This document shows, in pieces, positions 43,247-51,413 of a DNA stretch of 64,000 nt (its first letter is position 1; each line of letters opens with the position of its first letter). The stretch is from Aquirufa rosea. Lineage in GTDB: Bacteria; Bacteroidota; Bacteroidia; Cytophagales; Spirosomataceae. Under the pieces are notes generated by a model. It made no database searches and had not been told where the DNA came from. It saw nothing but the letters and a program-made list of their open reading frames with translations. The stretch covers positions 160,572 to 224,571 of the forward strand of contig NZ_SDHY01000006.1 of NCBI RefSeq assembly GCF_004118285.1, written 5' to 3'. Position numbers and translations under genes: made by a program.

Positions 43247-43891
43247 CTACTCTTTGGAATCAGTATCCTTTGATTGACTTTGTATAGAATTAAGAACGGG
43301 CAAATGTAAATGATAACGAAATGCCAAAATACGAAGGCTAATCACTACACTGGCTGCAATAAGCTCTGTCATGGAAGTAGAAAGTGGAACATAGCGACAA
43401 AGGAAATAAACAAGCCCTCCGCCTATGCAAGCCAGCGCATAAATATCCTTTCGTAATAATAATGGCACCTCATTTAAGAGGACATCTCTCAATAATCCTC
43501 CCACAGAACCCGTGATGGTACCCATGACAATGCATACCCAAAAAGGTAATTGGGCATCCATGGATTTACTGATTCCCACGATAGTCACCAAACCTAATCC
43601 AATGGCATCAAACAAAAACAACATATTCCACCATTTAACTAGTCGCTCCTTCAACAGAAGCATGGCTATCAATGCTATACCTGTGGTCAAGAAATAACGT
43701 CCATCCAACATCCAAAAAGGACGAATTCCCAACAATAAATCTCGCACGGTACCTCCTCCAATAGCAGTCACCAAGCCTATGATATAGGCTCCAAACCAAT
43801 CGATTTGCTTACCTGATGCCAAGCGGATACCACTTATAGCAAAGGCAAATGTGCCAATGAAATCAATTAAATTAGTAAAATACGTTTCCAA
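43247..43891 (-). CDS. TRIC-family (YadS/UPF0126) membrane protein
   Basis: A 214-residue protein made of two similar halves, each with three helices and a glycine-rich motif: FAFAISGIRLASGKQIDWFGA with GGGTVRDLLLG in the first, and IVMGTITGSVGGLLRDVLLNEVP in the second. These are the signatures of prokaryotic TRIC cation channels. The start codon is TTG (43891-43889): an upstream in-frame stop leaves no ATG, and the family normally begins just before the GTFAFAISG helix. It likely conducts monovalent cations across the inner membrane. Confidence 0.9.
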   Translation of the reverse strand: METYFTNLIDFIGTFAFAISGIRLASGKQIDWFGAYIIGLVTAIGGGTVRDLLLGIRPFWMLDGRYFLTTGIALIAMLLLKERLVKWWNMLFLFDAIGLGLVTIVGISKSMDAQLPFWVCIVMGTITGSVGGLLRDVLLNEVPLLLRKDIYALACIGGGLVYFLCRYVPLSTSMTELIAASVVISLRILAFRYHLHLPVLNSIQSQSKDTDSKE

Positions 43892-44024
43892 TAAATATCA
43901 ATTATGCCATTGAAGGATTCAGACTTCAAATTACACCTCTTTCTTGGAAAAAGGTAGTGAATCGATAATTATTACCGCACCCCATTTTCTCTCCGAAATA
44001 TTTCTTGGGAATACAATAGTATCC

Positions 44025-44297
44025 TTAATCCGCAGTAGTTGGATCAATGATCGTAAAAACTTCACTAACCAAATTGGCAGGGAAGCCTCCTTGCTTGGCA
44101 TGCTCCAAGATAATTTCTGGATTGGGTGCACTGTAAATACAATAGATCTTGTCATTGGTAATATAGCTTTGCAACCATTTAATGCTAGGGCCTAACTGAT
44201 TTAGCACCTCACAAGAAGTTTGGGAAATGGATTTGAGTTGGTCAGATGTAAGATTTCCTGCTCCAGGAATTTCTCTTTCAATTAAATAAGTAGCCAT
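44025..44297 (-). CDS. DUF4242-family protein
   Basis: A 90-residue protein from ATG 44297 (MATYLIEREIPGAG). The opening ERE-IPGAG, QTSCEVLNQLGPSIKWLQSYIT, KIYCIYSAPNPEIILEHAKQGGFPAN and the C-terminal strand match DUF4242 (a dimeric ferredoxin-like fold; one member, SCO4226, binds nickel). The role here is unknown. The longer frame adds 16 residues before this conserved start. The 344 bp between this start and the ABC permease stop contain only a terminator for the minus-strand operon. Confidence 0.82.
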   Translation of the reverse strand: MATYLIEREIPGAGNLTSDQLKSISQTSCEVLNQLGPSIKWLQSYITNDKIYCIYSAPNPEIILEHAKQGGFPANLVSEVFTIIDPTTAD

Positions 44298-44560
44298 GGA
44301 TATACCTAATAGAACTTGAAGCCTACTCTTATCGGTTTTCAGCATTCCCGCCCTGGTAAATAGGGATTGTGTAGAAATACCGGTATATTCAATAGTTACA
44401 AAACCATATGCTTCTGAATAACAGGTGTTTACGACTGAAATTTAGGGTATTTTTTACAATAAACAAGAATATAAAAAATACAGATCAGTGTAGAACTCTT
44501 TCACCAAAAGTTCATTTAATAGTCTTCAGCCCTTAAGTCATTGAAATTTTCCAATAAAAC

Positions 44561-44590
44561 AAAAAGGACAAGAATTATCCCTGTCCTTAT
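44561..44590 (-). terminator. Terminator of ABC transporter operon
   Basis: On the minus strand AAGGACA (44588-44582) pairs with TGTCCTT (44570-44564), followed by a T-tract. It lies about 50 bp past the permease stop. Confidence 0.7.
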
Positions 44591-44641
44591 TATTTATTAA
44601 ACGGTTAAATAAAATTAATCCAATGAAGTAAATTCCCCTGG

Positions 44642-45961
44642 TTATCCCTTATAAAAAACCCATTTGCTGATTTCCTTCCAGGTCAATTTCTTTCCATACA
44701 TCAAAATACCCACTCGGTAAATACGAGCAGATAACCAACTGCAAGCTAAAAATCCTCCAACCAACAAAATCATGGAGAGACCAATTTCCCAAGCAGGAAC
44801 TCCATAGGGGAGTCGAACCATCATATTAATAGGCGACGTAAATGGAATAATGGAAGCCCAAAATGCAATATTACTATCTGGATCTTGCATGGTAAACTGG
44901 GCAAGAATGAAGGCCAAAATAATTGGAATCATGACTGGAAAGGTGAACTGCTGAGCCTCAGCAGCACTTTCTACTGCCGAACCAATCGCAGCAAATAAGG
45001 AACTATAAAGCAAATAACCAAATAAGAAATAAAAGAAAAAAGACCCTAAAATCAGAGGAATATTAGTGCTTTCTATCACCTTATTTAATTCTTCCATAGG
45101 TTGTGCACTGGACTCCGCTTTGGCAATGTTTTTCTTTAACTCATCTGATTGGCTAGCCTGCGTCATCGAAGCCATGCGGGCTGGGGCTTGGTACAATTTA
45201 CTGGTGGCCGTTGATAAACCAATGGTTAGGACAATCCACAATAAAAATTGTGTCAAACCAACCATACCCACCCCCAAAATCTTACCCAACATCAATTGGT
45301 ATGGTTTGATAGAAGAAATGATCACCTCTATGATGCGATTACTTTTTTCCTCTATCACCCCATTCATAACTTGTGAACCATATAACAACAAAGTCAAATA
45401 CAGCAAAAAGCCTAAAATAGCAGCCAAAATCATAGCACCGCCAGAACTGGAAGTGGTCTCGTCACCTTGTTTAGATAAAGTAATGGTATCACTGGAAATA
45501 TCCACTTGGGTTTCTTGGTATTTTAAAGTAGAAATACCCGCCTTTCGCAATAAAATTTCACGAACTTTATCTTGTACAGTTCGTTCAATATTGTTCTTCA
45601 AGGAAAGGCTCAAATTCTTCTCTGAATAAATCTTCAAGCCCTCTGGGTTCGATAAAATATTAGCTGGAATAGCGGCAAACGCATCAAAACCTCGCTTACT
45701 AAAATCCTTCTTGATTTGATTGACATCCCCCTTCAACAATTGAAAAGCAATCTCTTTATGGGCTAAACCTTGTTGAGTAAATAATCCACTTCCATCCCAA
45801 ATGGCTATATGTTTGACCTCCTTATCACGGGTAGCTAACCAAATAGGTACGGCATAAATAGCTGTTAATAACATAGGAGCCACGATGGAGGCAATCCAAA
45901 AAGACTTCTTGCTTACGCGGGTCAAATACTCTCTTTTGATGACTAAAAATATCTTGTCCAT
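44642..45961 (-). CDS. ABC-2 type transporter permease (NatB-like)
   Basis: A 439-residue permease. An N-terminal helix (about 20-40), a large extracytoplasmic domain (about 42-170), then five to six helices from about 175. NGVIEEKSNRIIEVIISSIKPYQLMLGKILG (about 203-233, given here as its family landmark region) is the cytoplasmic coupling signature of ABC-2/NatB exporters. With the adjacent ATPase, 6 bp upstream, it forms an exporter. In Bacteroidota this pair is commonly annotated as a sodium or drug efflux system, but the cargo is not known. Confidence 0.9.
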   Translation of the reverse strand: MDKIFLVIKREYLTRVSKKSFWIASIVAPMLLTAIYAVPIWLATRDKEVKHIAIWDGSGLFTQQGLAHKEIAFQLLKGDVNQIKKDFSKRGFDAFAAIPANILSNPEGLKIYSEKNLSLSLKNNIERTVQDKVREILLRKAGISTLKYQETQVDISSDTITLSKQGDETTSSSGGAMILAAILGFLLYLTLLLYGSQVMNGVIEEKSNRIIEVIISSIKPYQLMLGKILGVGMVGLTQFLLWIVLTIGLSTATSKLYQAPARMASMTQASQSDELKKNIAKAESSAQPMEELNKVIESTNIPLILGSFFFYFLFGYLLYSSLFAAIGSAVESAAEAQQFTFPVMIPIILAFILAQFTMQDPDSNIAFWASIIPFTSPINMMVRLPYGVPAWEIGLSMILLVGGFLACSWLSARIYRVGILMYGKKLTWKEISKWVFYKG

Positions 45962-45967
45962 GATCTT

Positions 45968-46882
45968 CTATTGATTATTGCTCGATTTGACTACTTGAAT
46001 AAAGATTTCATTAAAAGAAGGTATAAGCTCTTGAAATTTATGTATTGATACCTGTGGAATCAATTGGCCCAACAATTGATTTGGACTGACCGATTCCTGC
46101 AGTTTAAATATAGCTTTTTTCCATGCTTGGTTTCCCTGCATTTCCAAGCTAACCAAATCAACACCCTGTAAGTCTTGTTTCAAATCTCCTTCAAATAGCA
46201 CCTCATACTGATGCGATTTGAATCGATTCCGAACCTCATTCTTCTCTCCTGTCAACACCACTTGTGAATGATTAATCAATGCAATTGAATCACATAATTC
46301 TTCCACCGATTCCATTCTATGGGTTGAAAACAAGATACTTGTGCCTTTTGCTTTCAATGCTAAAATTTCATCTTTCAGCATATTAGCATTGATAGGGTCA
46401 AAACCCGAAAATGGTTCATCCAATATTAATAACTTAGGCTCATGCACGACAGTAGAGATAAATTGGGTCTTTTGTTGCATGCCCTTTGATAAATCATCTA
46501 CTTGTTTATCCCACCATTCCTTGATATCTAGTCTAATAAACCATTGCTTCAAACGAGAAATGGCTTCAGAATGAGGCAAACCCTTCAATTGGGCTAAATA
46601 GATTAATTGCTCCCCCACCTTCATCTTTTTATATAAACCACGCTCCTCGGGTAAATAACCGATTTGCTCCACATGCTTAGGAGAAAGCTTTTCTCCATCA
46701 AATAAAATTTGCCCTTCATCAGGAGCCGTAATTTGGGTAATGATACGAATCAAGGAAGTTTTTCCTGCACCGTTGGGCCCTAAGAGTCCAAAAATCTTAC
46801 CCTTGGGAATATCAAGTGATACGTGATCTAAGGCAACATGGTTGGAATAACTTTTGACAACGTCTTGAATGGATAGAATCAT
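45968..46882 (-). CDS. ABC transporter ATP-binding protein (NatA-like)
   Basis: A 304-residue ATPase, started at ATG 46882 (MILSIQDVVKSYSNHVALDHV). Walker A is GLLGPNGAGKTSLIRI (about 34-49), the signature DDLSKGMQQK (about 133), Walker B LLILDEPFSGFDP (about 151), and the switch histidine STHRME. The C-terminal 80 residues form a regulatory tail often found in this group (DUF4162-like). It pairs with the ABC-2 permease that follows 6 bp later. Confidence 0.94.
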   Translation of the reverse strand: MILSIQDVVKSYSNHVALDHVSLDIPKGKIFGLLGPNGAGKTSLIRIITQITAPDEGQILFDGEKLSPKHVEQIGYLPEERGLYKKMKVGEQLIYLAQLKGLPHSEAISRLKQWFIRLDIKEWWDKQVDDLSKGMQQKTQFISTVVHEPKLLILDEPFSGFDPINANMLKDEILALKAKGTSILFSTHRMESVEELCDSIALINHSQVVLTGEKNEVRNRFKSHQYEVLFEGDLKQDLQGVDLVSLEMQGNQAWKKAIFKLQESVSPNQLLGQLIPQVSIHKFQELIPSFNEIFIQVVKSSNNQ

Positions 46883-46904
46883 TTTAGGGTATGTTATAAT
46901 TTGC

Positions 46905-46945
46905 CCGAAAATAAAAAATGCGCCCATCCCTTGACTATAAAAAAG
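46905..46945 (-). terminator. Terminator of H1-like gene
   Basis: On the minus strand TGCGCTCATCC pairs with GGATGGGCGCA (one G-U pair), followed by TTTTTTATTTT. It spans the end of the H1-like transcript just upstream of the ABC ATPase gene. Confidence 0.75.
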
Positions 46946-46981
46946 GATGAGCGCAAAATTATAAGGATGAACGAGAAGGCT

Positions 46982-47398
46982 TTATTTAGCTACTACCGTT
47001 CTTCTTTTTCTTGGGGTACTAGGTGTATTTACCTTAGTCTTGGAGACTGTTTTTTTTGATGCCGTACTTGCCACTGGTTTAGCGTCTATTTTAGCAGGAC
47101 TTGAGCCTTTAGTCAACATCGCTAACTGCTTATTTTTCGCTTCTTTTTTGGCTAATTTGCTCTTTCTTTTCGCCTCTTTTTCCAACAATTTTTTAGCTTT
47201 TTTGGCTTCTTTTTCTTTCAAATCAGCCAATGCTTTCGCTTGTTCGTCTTTTAACTTCTGGAATTTCTTGGCGATTAATTCGATGGCCTTATTGGTCGTA
47301 TTGACCATTTTTTTAGCATTCTTATCATTTAAACCACTTAATTTTGGCAAGATGGATAAGGATAATTGTTCTATCAATGATTTGTCTGCTTTGCTCAT
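46982..47398 (-). CDS. Lysine-rich histone H1-like protein
   Basis: A 138-residue, strongly basic protein. Residues 1-50 are mixed (LIEQLSLSILPKLSGLNDKN), residues about 50-95 are a Lys/Ala/Glu helix likely to form a coiled coil (KEKEAKKAKKLLEKEAKRKS), and the tail is Lys/Ser/Thr/Pro rich, ending PRKRRTVVAK. This resembles bacterial H1-like nucleoid proteins, which bind DNA without sequence preference. The low-complexity composition makes family assignment uncertain. It stands alone on the minus strand with its own terminator. Confidence 0.7.
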   Translation of the reverse strand: MSKADKSLIEQLSLSILPKLSGLNDKNAKKMVNTTNKAIELIAKKFQKLKDEQAKALADLKEKEAKKAKKLLEKEAKRKSKLAKKEAKNKQLAMLTKGSSPAKIDAKPVASTASKKTVSKTKVNTPSTPRKRRTVVAK

Positions 47399-47449
47399 AT
47401 GTTTTTAAACTATTGGCCTAAATCTAGAAAAGTTTTACAGGAATAAAAA

Positions 47450-47480
47450 TTTATTTGTGTTAAGTTTTTAAACAAATAAA
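47450..47480 (-). terminator. Weak AT hairpin after SpoU methyltransferase gene
   Basis: TTTATTTGT (47450-47458) and ACAAATAAA (47472-47480) flank a 13-nt loop. On the minus strand it is followed by TTTTTATT. It is AT-only, so stability is low. Confidence 0.35.
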
Positions 47481-47496
47481 CAATTAAGACATATTC

Positions 47497-48033
47497 TTAT
47501 TTAAACTGTGATTTGGAGACGAAATCCCATACCACAATCCCAAGACTTACAGATACATTTAAAGAATGTTTCGTACCAAATTGGGGAATCTCTAGGCAAA
47601 TATCACTGGCCTCAATCCAAGATTCTTGAACCCCAAACACCTCATTTCCAAAAACAAAAGCATATTTTACATCACGCACTGGACTAAAATCTTGAAGCAA
47701 TTGAGAATTACTTACCTGTTCTACCGAAACAATCGTAAATCCTTGCTCTTTCAAACTAGTGATACAATCCTTGGCTTGAGTAAAATATTCCCAATCAACG
47801 GATTCATCCGCTCCCAAAGCTGTTTTTGTGATTTCTCGATGCGGAGGTTGGGCACTGATACCACAGAGATAAATTTTCTCACATCGAAAGGCATCTGCGG
47901 TACGGAAGGCTGAGCCGATGTTGTTCATGGAACGAATATCATCCATCACCAACACATAAGGAAATTTATCTAATGCCTTGAATGATGGTATATCGAGCCT
48001 ATTCAGCTCGTCCATGGATAATTTCTTCATCAT
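47497..48033 (-). CDS. TrmH/SpoU-family RNA 2'-O-methyltransferase
   Basis: A 178-residue SPOUT enzyme. Motif 1 is DDIRSMNNIGSAFRTADAF (about 31-49), motif 2 YAFVFGNEVFGV (about 124) and motif 3 CLEIPQFGTKHSLNVSVSLG (about 145), which make the SAM-binding knot. It methylates a ribose 2'-hydroxyl of tRNA or rRNA; which position cannot be told. It follows the acyl-ACP desaturase gene by 16 bp and is the last gene of that operon. Confidence 0.93.
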   Translation of the reverse strand: MMKKLSMDELNRLDIPSFKALDKFPYVLVMDDIRSMNNIGSAFRTADAFRCEKIYLCGISAQPPHREITKTALGADESVDWEYFTQAKDCITSLKEQGFTIVSVEQVSNSQLLQDFSPVRDVKYAFVFGNEVFGVQESWIEASDICLEIPQFGTKHSLNVSVSLGIVVWDFVSKSQFK

Positions 48034-48049
48034 AAAACCTTGTGATCAA

Positions 48050-49030
48050 TTAGGCAATCCAGCTGAATGGATAGGCCAATTCAGGAATTTTGATACGTTC
48101 GGCTAAGCGCTCCAAACGGGCAGGCAAAGCCGCCACATAATCTCTCGCTTTTTCAGCCGCATCATTTAATCCTGTGATTTTTTCCACCTCCCAATCCTGA
48201 ATCAAACCACGCATAATGGTGGTATAATCTTGTGTAGTATATACACCTATGCGCTGTGCAGCATCAGAGAAATGCTCGAACAAAGAACTCTTTTGGCCGT
48301 TGATTTCTCTCAAGAAATGCGCTGGCATCACAATTTTCTTCTTCATCATATCAGCAAAAGCCAACATCATTTCCGAAGGATCTAATTTGAAAATTTCAGT
48401 CACGAATCGACGGTAGGCCTTGGCATGCCTTAATTCATCAGCGGCAATTTGAGCGCACATACGAGACAGCTGTGGGTTACCATGCTGTTTAGCCAAAGAA
48501 GCTGTTCTTCTGTGTGAAATATTGGTCGCCATCTCTTGAAATGATGTATACACAAAATTTCTGTATGGGTCTGATGAAGTACCAATGTCAAATCCATCAG
48601 CAATTAAATATTGAGTTGAAACGGCCATAGCACGCATATCTACTTTACCAGACAAGTATAAATAGGTACTCAATAAATTTCCATGACGGTTCTCCTCCGC
48701 TGTCCAACTACGAATCCATTGTACCCAACCTTGCCCCTGTTTTGTGTCTTGATTCACTGATTCCATGGCCATCAGCCAAGACTCATAGGTCGGCAATGCC
48801 TCCTCAGTAATGGTATCCCCAATCAATACCGCCCAATAATCATAAGGTAACTCCTTCGCCGCCTCTTGCAATAATTTGACTTCCATCAAAAAATCCTCTT
48901 TAGTAGAATCAGGTAACAAATCTGATGGCTGCCAATTGGTTTCAATTGGATTCAAATATTCTTTCACATAAGCATCCATGTTTTTGGAAAGTTCAGACAT
49001 TACCTCCACACGAGTAGCAAATTGAGACAT
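48050..49030 (-). CDS. Acyl-ACP desaturase (soluble diiron type)
   Basis: A 326-residue ferritin-like enzyme with the two iron-binding motifs of acyl-ACP desaturases, EENRHGNLL (about 111) and DELRHAKAYRRF (about 199), and helix ATNISHRRTASLAKQHG between them. It introduces a double bond into acyl chains on ACP using oxygen, so it implies aerobic growth. A minus-strand TATTTTTG (49080-49073) lies 43 bp upstream. Confidence 0.93.
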   Translation of the reverse strand: MSQFATRVEVMSELSKNMDAYVKEYLNPIETNWQPSDLLPDSTKEDFLMEVKLLQEAAKELPYDYWAVLIGDTITEEALPTYESWLMAMESVNQDTKQGQGWVQWIRSWTAEENRHGNLLSTYLYLSGKVDMRAMAVSTQYLIADGFDIGTSSDPYRNFVYTSFQEMATNISHRRTASLAKQHGNPQLSRMCAQIAADELRHAKAYRRFVTEIFKLDPSEMMLAFADMMKKKIVMPAHFLREINGQKSSLFEHFSDAAQRIGVYTTQDYTTIMRGLIQDWEVEKITGLNDAAEKARDYVAALPARLERLAERIKIPELAYPFSWIA

Positions 49031-49097
49031 GATATATAGATTAGTTTATTTGGATAATTTTAAACGAATATACAAAAATAAATATTGCTTCATATCC

Positions 49098-50609
49098 TTA
49101 TTTCAATTCCCAAATCCTTATTTGTTTTAAGTCTAATTTGCCTTTATCTGAAAATACGCTCAGATTTTCTTTCTTTCCCAAAGGAAAGCGCAAGGAGCTT
49201 ATGGCTACGATTCCATCTTGTGCCAGTAATTCCAACATGGAGTGATCCACCCACACCCGTAATTGACGAGACTCCCCTTCATGCCAAGGAGCGGAGTCAA
49301 TTTTGAAAAACCCAGGACTCAAAATCTTTCCTGATTTGGAACGATCTATAAACCATTGTTTTTTTATTTCATCAAATCCTACCACCGTGAATTCTTGGAG
49401 ATTATCAGCCGACTGCCATTTTAAGCCCCATCGGTCAGATGTAGTACCTTCTACATCTAATTCAATGATGTAAGACTTATTTTGCAACAGTTTTATCCCA
49501 CTCAAAACTTTGGATTTAGTAATGCTCACATCCTTAATCTGAAAAGTCGGCTCTACTTCCGAAAAGTTTGGCCGAAATTCCTGCTTCAGTCGCAAGCCAT
49601 CAGGACTATTAATCAAGCTCAACTTTCTAATAGATGACATCTGTCCTTTCCAGGGAAAGGTAGGCTGCTCTTTGGCATATTGCCAACTCAATGCCCAACC
49701 CAACCACAATACTTCTTGATTGGGTGCATTATAAAAGGGAATAGCTGCATAAAAATCTTTGCCATAATCCACAAAGAGTTTGGTTTCTGGGGGATTAGCA
49801 TTCGTGAATGTCTTACCATTAAATTCCCCCACAAAATACTGCATACCCACAAAACCTTTCTGTACTCCTTGGGTGGAGTTAAATAAGACCCATTTCGTTT
49901 CTTTCTCACTGCCTTCGACAAGTAATTCAGCCAAGGAAGGGCATTCCCAGATCATATCAAGTTCTCCTTGATTACTAAATTCACTCAACAATTCCCAATT
50001 CAATAAATTCTTGGATCCATAGAATTGAACAGAGCGTTCCGTAGGTTTAGCTACAGACATCACAAATTGCTTGCTACTGTTATGCCAAATGACGCTAGGA
50101 TCCCTGAAATTCAACAGATTAATATCCAATATGGGATTATGGAGATACTTCGTCCAAGTCAAGCCATCATCATTTGAATAGGCCAAATGTTGTTCTTGTT
50201 TTTTGTTCGGATAATCTGCGGTATAGATCGCCACTAAAAGCTCTTTTTGGGGGTCTCCCAGACCGGAAACGTGTTCTTTATCCCAAACCACACAGCCTGA
50301 AAATATATACTCCTCCCCATGTGGAATGGCCAAGGGCAATTCTTCCCAATGCAATAAATCTTTACTACGAGCATGCCCCCAACTCATATTCCCCCATTCA
50401 TTGGCTATAGGATTATGCTGAAAGAATATATGATAATAGCCTTTGAAATAGATTAAGCCATTGGGATCATTTGTCCAATTCTTTTGGGGCGAAAAATGCA
50501 CCAAAGGACGCCATGCATCAGTGGCAGTTTGAGCCTGAGAAATTAATAAAAATGCTACCTGAAATAGGCTAGCCAGCAGTATATTTTTGAAATGTATTTT
50601 CATGTTCAT
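49098..50609 (-). CDS. Secreted glycoside hydrolase family 32 enzyme (levanase/invertase-like)
   Basis: A 503-residue GH32 protein. Signal peptide about 1-27 (LLISQAQ). The three catalytic motifs are WTNDPNGLIYFKGYYH (nucleophile Asp, about 40), FRDPSVIW (transition-state Asp, about 166) and WECPSLAEL (acid/base Glu, about 223). A C-terminal beta-sandwich ends KQIRIWELK. It hydrolyses beta-fructosides such as levan, inulin or sucrose in the periplasm or outside the cell. The first 41 bp overlap the end of lpxH. An ATG at 50603 is an equally good start. No fructan transporter is nearby. Confidence 0.93.
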   Translation of the reverse strand: MNMKIHFKNILLASLFQVAFLLISQAQTATDAWRPLVHFSPQKNWTNDPNGLIYFKGYYHIFFQHNPIANEWGNMSWGHARSKDLLHWEELPLAIPHGEEYIFSGCVVWDKEHVSGLGDPQKELLVAIYTADYPNKKQEQHLAYSNDDGLTWTKYLHNPILDINLLNFRDPSVIWHNSSKQFVMSVAKPTERSVQFYGSKNLLNWELLSEFSNQGELDMIWECPSLAELLVEGSEKETKWVLFNSTQGVQKGFVGMQYFVGEFNGKTFTNANPPETKLFVDYGKDFYAAIPFYNAPNQEVLWLGWALSWQYAKEQPTFPWKGQMSSIRKLSLINSPDGLRLKQEFRPNFSEVEPTFQIKDVSITKSKVLSGIKLLQNKSYIIELDVEGTTSDRWGLKWQSADNLQEFTVVGFDEIKKQWFIDRSKSGKILSPGFFKIDSAPWHEGESRQLRVWVDHSMLELLAQDGIVAISSLRFPLGKKENLSVFSDKGKLDLKQIRIWELK

Positions 50610-51381
50610 CGATTCTTAAAATGTAAGCATTGGCTAAAGCAGGACTAAACCAATCTCCTAAATTATAATAAAAGACCTCTTTGCCCAATTCATAGGCAAT
50701 AGGGTGATGTCGATGACCGAAAACATAACAACAAGATACCTCTTGGGAAGCTAAATCTTGGTGGTATTTCTCATGAACATATTGAAGAATGTAATCCGTT
50801 TCAGGATTGAAAGGAACCAAACCTTGAGTAATGGCATTGGACTTACGGGTATTCGACCAGGCATGTGCTAAACGTATACCCAAATCAGGATGTAACCAGC
50901 GAAATAAGAACTGAGCCAATGAATTGGTAAACACTTTTTTCAGCGCTTTATACCCATAATCACCCGGACCTAAACCGTCTCCGTGTCCCACCCAGATCGA
51001 CTTCTGTTGGCCTTCCTCAAAAGATAAGATAAAGCGTTCTGGTTCACGGTAGATTTTAGCACACAATTCCTCTTGGAAATAATCATACATCCACAAATCA
51101 TGGTTTCCAACAAAAATATGGAGCTCAATGCCAGCATCCGTTAATTCTGCTAATTTGCCTAAAAAACGAACAAAACCTTTGGGAACAGCCTTTTTGTACT
51201 CAAACCAAAAATCAAACAAATCCCCGAGTAGAAAAATAGCTTGCGCATCTTGCTGGGCATTTTGAAGCCAATCCAATAAAGCAGCTTCTCGCTCCCTACT
51301 TTCAGTTTCATTAGGAAACCCCAAATGAAAGTCGGAGGCGAAATAAACTTTTTTACCCTTAGCTACGTGAAGTTGTTTCAT
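50569..51381 (-). CDS. lpxH: UDP-2,3-diacylglucosamine diphosphatase (LpxH-like metallophosphoesterase)
   Basis: A 270-residue calcineurin-like phosphoesterase. Metal motifs: FASDFHLG (about 14), LLGDLFDFWFEY (about 53), VGNHDLWMYDYF (about 91), WVGHGDGLG and VFGHRHHPI (about 222). These match LpxH-type lipid A hydrolases of Bacteroidota. It makes lipid X from UDP-diacylglucosamine at the inner membrane. It begins directly after the ftsH terminator. Confidence 0.9.
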   Translation of the reverse strand: MKQLHVAKGKKVYFASDFHLGFPNETESREREAALLDWLQNAQQDAQAIFLLGDLFDFWFEYKKAVPKGFVRFLGKLAELTDAGIELHIFVGNHDLWMYDYFQEELCAKIYREPERFILSFEEGQQKSIWVGHGDGLGPGDYGYKALKKVFTNSLAQFLFRWLHPDLGIRLAHAWSNTRKSNAITQGLVPFNPETDYILQYVHEKYHQDLASQEVSCCYVFGHRHHPIAYELGKEVFYYNLGDWFSPALANAYILRIDEHENTFQKYTAG

Positions 51382-51407
51382 AAAAAAAGGGGTGGACTAA
51401 CCACCCC
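51382..51407 (-). terminator. ftsH terminator
   Basis: On the minus strand GGGGTGG (51407-51401) pairs with CCACCCC (51395-51389), followed by TTTTTTT. It abuts the lpxH start codon. Confidence 0.88.
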
Positions 51408-51413
51408 AAATAG

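Noticed and set aside
45066..45629. 187-codon plus-strand frame
   Set aside because: Antisense to the ABC-2 permease; a complementary image of its hydrophobic codons.
47040..47408. 122-codon Phe/Leu/Ala-rich plus-strand frame
   Set aside because: Antisense image of the lysine-rich H1-like gene: Lys codons AAA/AAG read backwards as Phe and Leu.
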